Below, in pieces: positions 1 through 10,000 of a DNA stretch of 10,000 bases. The position numbers and the translations under genes are program-made. This stretch comes from Glandiceps talaboti. Its lineage: Eukaryota; Hemichordata; Enteropneusta; Spengelidae. Every line of letters starts with the position of its first letter. The stretch's first letter is position 1. The stretch lies in NCBI RefSeq assembly GCF_964340395.1, contig NC_135571.1, positions 185,001 through 195,000 of the forward strand. The letters run 5' to 3'. Below the pieces are notes generated by a model. It saw nothing but the letters and a program-made list of their open reading frames with translations. It had not been told where the DNA came from and made no database searches.

Positions 1-298
1 CCCAAGAATGCAAAATTAGACAACATAATTAATCAAAGTGAATGTTACCCATTTTCTAAGATTTGGCGCTCCCCATGAACCAATTTGTAAAACATTAAAT
101 TTGCTCAAGGTGTTGCGTAATAAAGAAAAGTCACCTAACTTCGAACAGTAGATCTAAATGATTTGTTTTAAGATTAATTAATTTAAATTTGGATTAATTG
201 CTATATGTTTAGAATTTTTCTCCACAAAATGTTTTCATGTCACCTCCTATTTCTAACTTGCTTGAAGTTTGGAGTTGCACATACCCGAACTCCTCTGT

Positions 299-304
299 TT
301 TAAT
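299..304 (-). terminator. Possible variant poly(A) signal (ATTAAA) for the pentraxin-like gene
   Basis: ATTAAA reads on the minus strand at 304-299, about 125 nt after the proposed stop codon, followed by a GT-containing stretch (GGGTATGTG). I found no canonical AATAAA on this strand between the stop and the window edge, so this is only a candidate. Confidence 0.25.
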
Positions 305-428
305 TCCTAATCTTCTAAAAAGCTTTTAGAACTATCCTTGTCAGTCCACTATTCAATGCAAGTGCACATCTTTCCACAGAGTTGAGGTAAAATGGTAAAA
401 GTGGCAATGTTTTACTGAAAATTAAAAG

Positions 429-4911
<4,483 letters not shown>

Positions 4912-4946
4912 GATTTCGTTGTATTTCCTCACAAGACAAGCAAGAC

Positions 4947-4980
4947 CTAAAATTAAAAAAAGAAAACATTTTAAAAAGAC
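4947..4980 (-). promoter_or_regulatory. Strong 3' splice acceptor upstream of the start-codon exon
   Basis: On the minus strand a T-rich stretch ends in TTTTAATTTTAG at 4958-4947, followed by GTCTTGC and, 35 nt later, the ATG. This is what the acceptor of an intron in the 5' UTR would look like. It implies that the promoter and first untranslated exon are further upstream (coordinates above 4980). A spliced-leader acceptor is another possibility if the organism uses trans-splicing. Confidence 0.5.
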
Positions 4981-4999
4981 TTGTTTTGTAATGTTAACT

Positions 5000-5990
5000 G
5001 CAATGACACATATGATTGAAAACTTGTTTAATGTCCAATAAAATCAAAGAGCACCTACTCAACGTCCAATGTAATGTAGCAACTGACATGCAATACTTGG
5101 TATACGATTAACGTTTGTCAGATGCAGTGCAGTCTAGTGCTATGTCAAAATCTCTATTTACGTCGAGAAATGAAGTGCTGAGATAAAAGTTTTAAATTCA
5201 ATCACACCCCCCCCCCACCCTGCACAGCCATTAAAATCATGTGACAGGATTCTGCTCAGTGATAAGTTAGTGTTTATTATTGGGGACAGTTACAGTATGT
5301 CCAAATATGGTATATTTACCAGCTCAGTGTGCTACTGGTACATTTTTTCCATTATTTTAACAGTTAGGGTCAGGTTTGCTCATTTGCATGAACCGTTATT
5401 TCATGATTTCATTGAGCTAGGCGGGGTCAAAGATGACTCAGTACCACGTATTCTGTTTATTGCTGTGAAATCTGAAAGATTTGATGTTTCTGTTTTATTA
5501 CAATTGCCATATAATATTAATATTTGTTTTAATACGCATAATAACCGAAAACATAAATTTATAATGGTAAAGATATCCATTTTTCGGGTTTCTGATTTGA
5601 GTGACATCACAATGCCACTTATTTTTTAATAATATGTTATTGTTTTTTTGCGAAATGAAAATGTCTGTTTAAATTGATTTGAGTATTTGCCACTAGATGA
5701 GATGTTTAATAAAACGATTTGTTTTTCTTTAAAAATAAGCATGGTAATCGTTAATCAATCGAAAAAAGGCCAATGTAAGGTATTTTTCATAAATCCGAAA
5801 TATTCACCACTGAGGGCGCTGTTCCGTATAGGTTCTTGTATGCTAAAATCCTGTTTTCTTGTATGGAAATTCATGTGTTCGTAATGCAATGATGTACACA
5901 AGCTTAACACTAATTAGGGTGGGCAAGGGTTATCAAGTTCAATTTACATAAAATATATGTGTTAAATTACAAATTATGAAGATAGAATTT
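5000..5990. other. Intergenic AT-rich stretch with no supported gene
   Basis: This should hold the promoter and any untranslated first exon of the minus-strand gene, but I see no convincing TATA box or first-exon donor. A plus-strand frame at 5270-5629 (119 codons) and a shorter one at 5687-5884 show no domain, signal peptide or splice structure. A perfect octamer ATTTGCAT is at 5382-5389. C runs occur at 5207-5217. Confidence 0.5.
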
Positions 5991-5992
5991 CA

Positions 5993-6041
5993 ATATTTAT
6001 ATTTATATTTATATTTATATTTATATTTATATTTATATTTA
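5993..6041. repeat. (ATATTT)n hexanucleotide microsatellite
   Basis: About eight perfect copies of the 6-bp unit ATATTT. It reads as alternating Leu-Tyr in one plus-strand frame, which is a by-product of the repeat and not a protein. Confidence 0.95.
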
Positions 6042-6150
6042 CGAGGAACAACACAATTTACAGTTACGAAGAATATAAATTGGGGTTTAAATTTTACCGT
6101 TTTAATAGTTGGAAAGTTGATGGAAAGGCATTCCATCCCATGTGTAGGAA

Positions 6151-6945
6151 TTTACTATGAATGCATCTACCACTCCAAACATAGAGATGATGGGAGAGTT
6201 TACTGTGAATGCATCTAGCACTCCAAACATATAGATGATGGGAGAGTTTACTGTGAATGCATCTAGCACTCCAAACATATAGATAGATGGTGGGAGAGTT
6301 TACTGTGAATGCATCTACCACTCCAAACATATAGATAGATGGTGGGAGAGTTTACCGTGAATGCATCTACCACTCCAAACATATAGATAGATGGTGGGAG
6401 AGTTTACCGTGAATGCATCTACCACTCCAAACATATAGATAGATGGTGGGAGAGTTTACCGTGAATGCATCTACCACTCCAAACATATAGATAGATGGTG
6501 GGAGAGTTTACCGTGAATGCATCTACCACTCCAAACATATAGACAGATGGTGGGAGAGTTTACTGTGAATGCATCTACCACTCCAAACATATAGATAGAT
6601 GGTGGGAGAGTTTACCGTGAATGCATCTACCACTCCAAACATATAGACAGATGGTGGGAGAGTTTACTGTGAATGCATCTACCACTCCAAACATATAGAT
6701 AGATGGTGGGAGAGTTTACCGTGAATGCATCTACCACTCCAAACATATAGACAGATGGTGGGGGAGAGTTTACTGTGAATGCATCTACCACTCCAAACAT
6801 ATAGATAGATGGTGGGGGAGTTTACAGTGAATGCTTCTACCACTCCAAACATATAGATAGATGGTGGGAGAGTTTACTGTGAATGCTTCTCCCACTCTAA
6901 ACATATAGATGGTGGGAGAGTTTACTATGAATGCATCTAACACCC
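6151..6945. repeat. Minisatellite, 16 units of 48-54 bp (main unit 52 bp)
   Basis: The word ATGC(A/T)TCT recurs at 6161, 6209, 6257, 6309, 6361, 6413, 6465, 6517, 6569, 6621, 6673, 6725, 6779, 6831, 6883 and 6931. Spacings are 48, 48, then 52 almost throughout, with one 54 and a final 48. Each unit contains CCACTCCAAACATATAGATAG, cut here to its core CACTCCAAACATATAGA, then TGGTGGGAGAGTTTAC. The 48-bp units lack one GATA-type tetranucleotide. Edge units are the most diverged (CTAGCA at the left; GCTTCT and CACTCTAA at the right), as expected if the centre is homogenised. The array ends in a C run at 6943-6953. Confidence 0.97.
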
Positions 6946-7350
6946 CCCCCCCCGCCTGCAGGCTATGGTACCGTTCAATATAATTCAGTGCATTCGTTAA
7001 CCATAACAAATCGCATATGTCCAACAAAATATTTTGATGTACTTTAGTTTTAATGAAAAATTTGGATAATTACTTATTTTAGGTAATTAGGCTGTATCTT
7101 AATGTAAGCTTCGCATTGCGTATAATATTGTACATATATCAACCATAATAATACGCAGCTGTCCTATGAAGTTTGTTACAACTATTACCTTTAATGAGTT
7201 AATTTGAATAATTAACGATATTAAGCTGTATCATACACTCTTCAAATTCCATATAATTTGGCATATACATTAACGATAAGAAAGTGCACTTGTCCCAAAA
7301 AGTCTGTTAGGGGCTGATCAATTTTTACGGCCGAGAGGCGGCAAATCGTG

Positions 7351-7420
7351 GGGGTCGCCTCAATTTTGGACTCGAAGAAGGTGGGGTCATCATTATAACA
7401 AAGTGAAAAGGGGGGGGTCA
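7351..7420 (-). repeat. TGACCC-type short tandem repeat, inverted copy 3
   Basis: On the minus strand, TGACCCCCC starts at 7420, TGACCCCAC at 7389 and the diverged CGACCCCCA at 7357, spaced 31 and 32 bp. Spacing and word match copies 1 and 2, but the sequence between words is much less similar, so this member is older or only distantly related. Confidence 0.4.
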
Positions 7421-7959
7421 ACTTATTTTCAACAACTTAACGAAATCATGAACCATGCGCCACGCTGCTGTACTTAAATTCCCATACATTTATATTAAAC
7501 AACAAATGAATGTTCATAAAATATGCCATAAACAACAAATAGCTATAAAATTTCAAATATAACATAAACTCTTTATCTCTTGATACATCCCATGCATATG
7601 GCATGGTGTCACAACACTGCTCTATGGCCACCTTTAAGCAACGGTTTTGTTAGAAATGCCTTCTTGAGTTGCATTAATTGTGTCAACTCGTCAAATAAAC
7701 CTTGCATGTGTAGCTGTACACGTGACATAAGAAATGAAATACCCTAAAATTTACGGGACTCTAAAATATGTGCCTCCATTGACATGAGCATGTTGACTTG
7801 CACAAAATATAACCAATCTAGGGTGAGACACACTTTGAAATAATACGTGGCAAAGACTGATTGAAAGTGCCTGACCTAACCTGTTTCTAGATATATATTG
7901 GATATTCAATGTCCATGTATATAGTTTTAAGTCTAGTTCCTAATGTACGTATGCGTTAC

Positions 7960-7971
7960 GATCACGTGATC
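7960..7971. promoter_or_regulatory. Perfect palindrome GATCACGTGATC with an E-box core
   Basis: The 12 bp are their own reverse complement and contain TCACGTGA, the preferred site class of bHLH-ZIP factors of the USF/MITF/TFE family. No gene is placed next to it, so a regulatory role is only a possibility. Confidence 0.25.
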
Positions 7972-8154
7972 ACTACGATCATCTCCGTTAGAAGTCCCAA
8001 ATAGATTTAGAGGTCAGTGTAGGATAAAAACTAAATTCTTTTAGCTTGGGGTGAGGGCGAGGAGGGAGCTTCTTTTTGAGCTTCGTAACTAGATGATTGA
8101 ACGCGCTATGTGAATTGATCATTCACTACATATGCTCTAAGGTCAACATGGTTC

Positions 8155-8172
8155 ACATGTAATGTTACATGT
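8155..8172. repeat. Near-perfect palindrome ACATGTAA-TG-TTACATGT
   Basis: Two 8-bp arms around a two-base centre. The same ACATGTAA word recurs at 9687-9694 and 9714-9721, so it may be a common short motif of this genome. Confidence 0.5.
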
Positions 8173-8428
8173 AAGGCATCGCTCAAGAATAAACAAATCT
8201 CTCTGTATACCGAGTTCACAGTTCGCTTCAGCAACACAAAGTTTGTATACCGTCAGTGTGTAGTGTGCAGTTTTATGTACTTCCGACTCGGATAACCGCT
8301 CTAACAGAGATTAGTTCATAGTTCGTTCTAGCTCGGAGCACATATTTCCAGAGAGTGATTACCATAGAAAATCAAAAGCCCAGAAGATAACATTAAACCA
8401 CTGTACAGAATATTGTTGCATATTATAA

Positions 8429-8597
8429 ATGTTTTCTGGTGACATTTTGGAAGTGCAAGCTGTGTATGTGTATACGGAGTACGAAAGAATGCCATGTGTA
8501 TTTCTACTTCTTCTACTTCTACTTCTATACTGTGTAAAGGATTATCATCACACAGGCGTAACGCTGATGGCGTCCTTTAGATCTCACCCGCGTTCAG
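8429..8597 (+). CDS. Weak candidate first exon with signal-peptide-like sequence
   Basis: An open frame from the ATG at 8429 runs to a good donor, CAG|GTGAGC (GT at 8598-8599), leaving phase 1. A second ATG at 8489 would start MPCVFLLLLLLLLYCV, which resembles a signal peptide, and phase-1 donors are common after signal peptides. Against it, the leucines come from a TTCTAC/TTCTTC microsatellite-like run, no matching downstream exon is visible, and the frame reads only a few residues past the donor. It may be chance. Any following exon would lie beyond the retrotransposon. Confidence 0.2.
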
Positions 8598-8680
8598 GTG
8601 AGCACGATCTATGAGATCGGTGATATCAATGATGGAGAGGGCAGATTTGAAACTATCTATTGTCTTTGCTTGTTGAATGG

Positions 8681-8709
8681 ATAATAATAATAATAATAAT
8701 AATAATAAT
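8681..8709. repeat. (ATA)n/(TTA)n trinucleotide run at the LINE 3' end
   Basis: About nine trinucleotide copies. On the element's strand it follows TTTATAAATAAA and forms the 3' tail, marking the left boundary of the insertion. Confidence 0.9.
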
Positions 8710-8788
8710 TTATTTATAAAGCGTCAGTATCCACAAAAAAAAATGTGATCAAAGACGCTGTAAGCAATTCATACAATACAAATATCAC

Positions 8789-9631
8789 TTAAAAAGCAGT
8801 TTTAAAAAGTAAAGTTTTAACATTGGATTTAAAAGCAAAGGTAGGTGACTGACGGATGTTGAGTGGGAGATTATTCCAGAGAGTGGGGGCAGCAACACTA
8901 AAAGCACGATCACCATATGTCTTAGTACGTGATCGAATGGGGCAGAGTTTGAACTGATCAGCTGACCTTAAATTACGACGTGGAACGTATAGTTCTATCA
9001 TGTCAGAAAGATAAATTGGTCCAAGCCTATGAATGGATTTAAAAATAAGAACTAAAATCTTAAAAACAATACGTTCAGAAACAGGTAACCAATGCAACTG
9101 ATATAAAATTGGAGTGATGTGAAAGGTGATTTTGGAACGAGTTACAATTCTAGCAGCAATATTTTGAATACGTTGAATACGGTTGATTAGGTACTTCGGA
9201 AGCCCAAATAAAAGTGAATTACATGAATCTATTCGAGATGTAATGAATGCATGAACTAATTGCTCAGTAGCAGGTTGAGATAAATATTTGCGGATAAGCG
9301 CAATACGACGCAAATGAAAAGTGGCAGAACGGCAGATCTGTCCAATATGCGGCTTCATTGTCAGACAAGAGTCAAGGATCACTCCAAGGCTCTTGGCCTG
9401 ACAATGGACGGGAATCAGAGCATCGCCAACACGAATTTCTGTAATCGCTCTAGTGGACAGATCACCCGAAGTAGCAGAAAAAATAACAAATTCAGTCTTA
9501 TCATCATTCAAACACAAGAAATTTTCAGACATCCAAGACCTGACATCAGAAATACAAAGTTCAAGATTAGAAACCATTCTAGCTTCATTATCTATAGTAC
9601 AAGACATATAAAGTGAAGAGTCATCTGCATA
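8789..9631 (-). pseudogene. Reverse-transcriptase C-terminal fragment of a LINE
   Basis: The open frame carries FYADDSSLY just before the Met at 9607. It then shows SWMSENFLCLNDDKTEF, LGVILDSCLTM, HAFITSRIDSCNSLLFGLP, RIQNIAARIVT, ITPILYQLHWLPV, and the terminal block with LRSAD, KTYGDRAFSVAAPTLWNNLP and SFK-like (AFKSNVKTLLF) elements. This motif order is the standard C-terminal half of CR1/L2-type LINE reverse transcriptases. No stop interrupts it for about 280 codons, so this copy is fairly young. Upstream of YADD the homologous reading (GISYHY) is in another frame, and the Met at 9607 is not a true start. It cannot encode a working reverse transcriptase. Confidence 0.85.
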
Positions 9632-9680
9632 AAAAGATAATGGTAAGAGATTCCATTCTGGAATTGTCCGAGGAATAAGT

Positions 9681-10000
9681 ACATGTACATGTAATCATTT
9701 GTATTTCTGAAATACATGTAATGTGCATGCAAACTAGGAAAAGACGCATCGTAATGGGCATAATTGATTATTTTAGAAATGGAGCTACACATGCAGAACG
9801 GCTGCACCAAATTCCTTGAAACTTGCTTCATCTACGGATCATACAATCTAAGACATACGGGAGCATTTTCAGTTCATCTCTGGTCTTTCTTAGAGTCTTT
9901 CCCAACAGGTTTTAAAGTCAGAAATAACTTTGTGAATTACGTAGTCCCCTAATTTATAACCCTACATCAATGACTTAGTAATCGGACGACAGTATTGGTA
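9681..10000. other. Stretch beyond the LINE, nothing recognised
   Basis: It begins with the 12-bp palindrome ACATGTACATGT (9681-9692), then a hairpin GTATTTC-T-GAAATAC (9701-9715). The remaining sequence has only short open frames without motifs. Confidence 0.5.

Larger units (their letters stand above)
6960..8200. other. Non-coding AT-rich stretch
   Basis: I find no exon with adequate splice sites or protein motif. It contains the inverted TGACCC-type repeat (7351-7420), a 12-bp palindrome centred on CACGTG (7960-7971) and an ACATGTAA palindrome (8155-8172). Confidence 0.5.
8681..9680 (-). mobile_element. 5'-truncated CR1/L2-like non-LTR retrotransposon (LINE)
   Basis: Minus-strand order: degraded reverse-transcriptase sequence (LGQFQNGISYH, about 9678-9642), the YADD catalytic motif (9631-9620), the C-terminal reverse-transcriptase/thumb region, a stop at 8791-8789, a short 3' UTR and a tail of ATT repeats at 8709-8681. 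The element has lost everything before the palm motif, including the endonuclease, as usual for incomplete reverse transcription. I found no clear target-site duplication. The family call rests on protein resemblance and could be another clade near CR1/L2. Confidence 0.8.

Noticed and set aside
5270-5629. Plus-strand 119-codon frame
   Set aside because: Longer than most chance frames here, but there is no domain, signal, or splice context. I leave it unannotated.
5808-5824. CTCF-like motif CCACTGAGGGCGCTG
   Set aside because: The middle is one base shorter than the usual CTCF core, and a single near-match is not enough.
6151-6945. CRISPR array
   Set aside because: Units abut directly with no unique spacers, and the sequence is from an animal genome.
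6094-7027. Repeat-protein-like minus-strand frames
   Set aside because: They are translations of the minisatellite; the 52-bp unit is not a multiple of three, so no frame is maintained through the array.

Overview
The window looks like animal nuclear DNA, probably from a marine invertebrate; I cannot name the phylum. The evidence is AT-rich sequence, coding exons split by canonical GT-AG introns, long microsatellites, a minisatellite, a tRNA-derived short repeat and a decayed LINE-type retrotransposon. There is no sign of bacterial gene organisation.

The main gene lies on the minus strand between about 4946 and 429. Joining four pieces by splice site and intron phase gives a 245-residue secreted pentraxin-like (concanavalin A-like/LamG jelly-roll) protein: a signal-peptide exon (4911-4848), a small exon (4010-3933), a large exon with the pentraxin core (1158-605) and a short proposed terminal exon (470-429). 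All junction phases agree, no stop interrupts the spliced frame, and the model has four cysteines, two of them at the classical pentraxin disulfide positions. The pentraxin calcium-ligand segment is not conserved. A T-rich acceptor just before the start-codon exon suggests an upstream untranslated exon that I could not locate.

The introns carry much of the unusual DNA. Intron 1 (4847-4011) has a 50-bp perfectly alternating purine-pyrimidine tract near exon 2. Intron 2 (3932-1159) has a 112-bp uninterrupted polypyrimidine run, two copies of an unnamed repeat in which TGACCC-type words recur every 31-33 bp, and a tRNA-derived SINE-like head. A third copy of the TGACCC repeat lies inverted at 7351-7420, outside the gene.

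The middle of the window (5000-5990) has no gene I can support. At 5993-6041 is an ATATTT hexanucleotide array, followed at 6151-6945 by a 16-copy minisatellite with a 52-bp main unit and traces of a 104-bp higher-order dimer. From 6950 to 8680 is non-coding DNA with scattered palindromes and one weak candidate first exon on the plus strand (8429-8597). From about 8681 to 9680 is a 5'-truncated, frameshifted CR1/L2-like LINE in minus orientation, cut back to the YADD motif of its reverse transcriptase and ending in an ATT-repeat tail. Nothing recognisable follows to the end. I see no sign of an undescribed multi-gene system; the most interesting items are the divergent pentraxin-like gene and the repeats.
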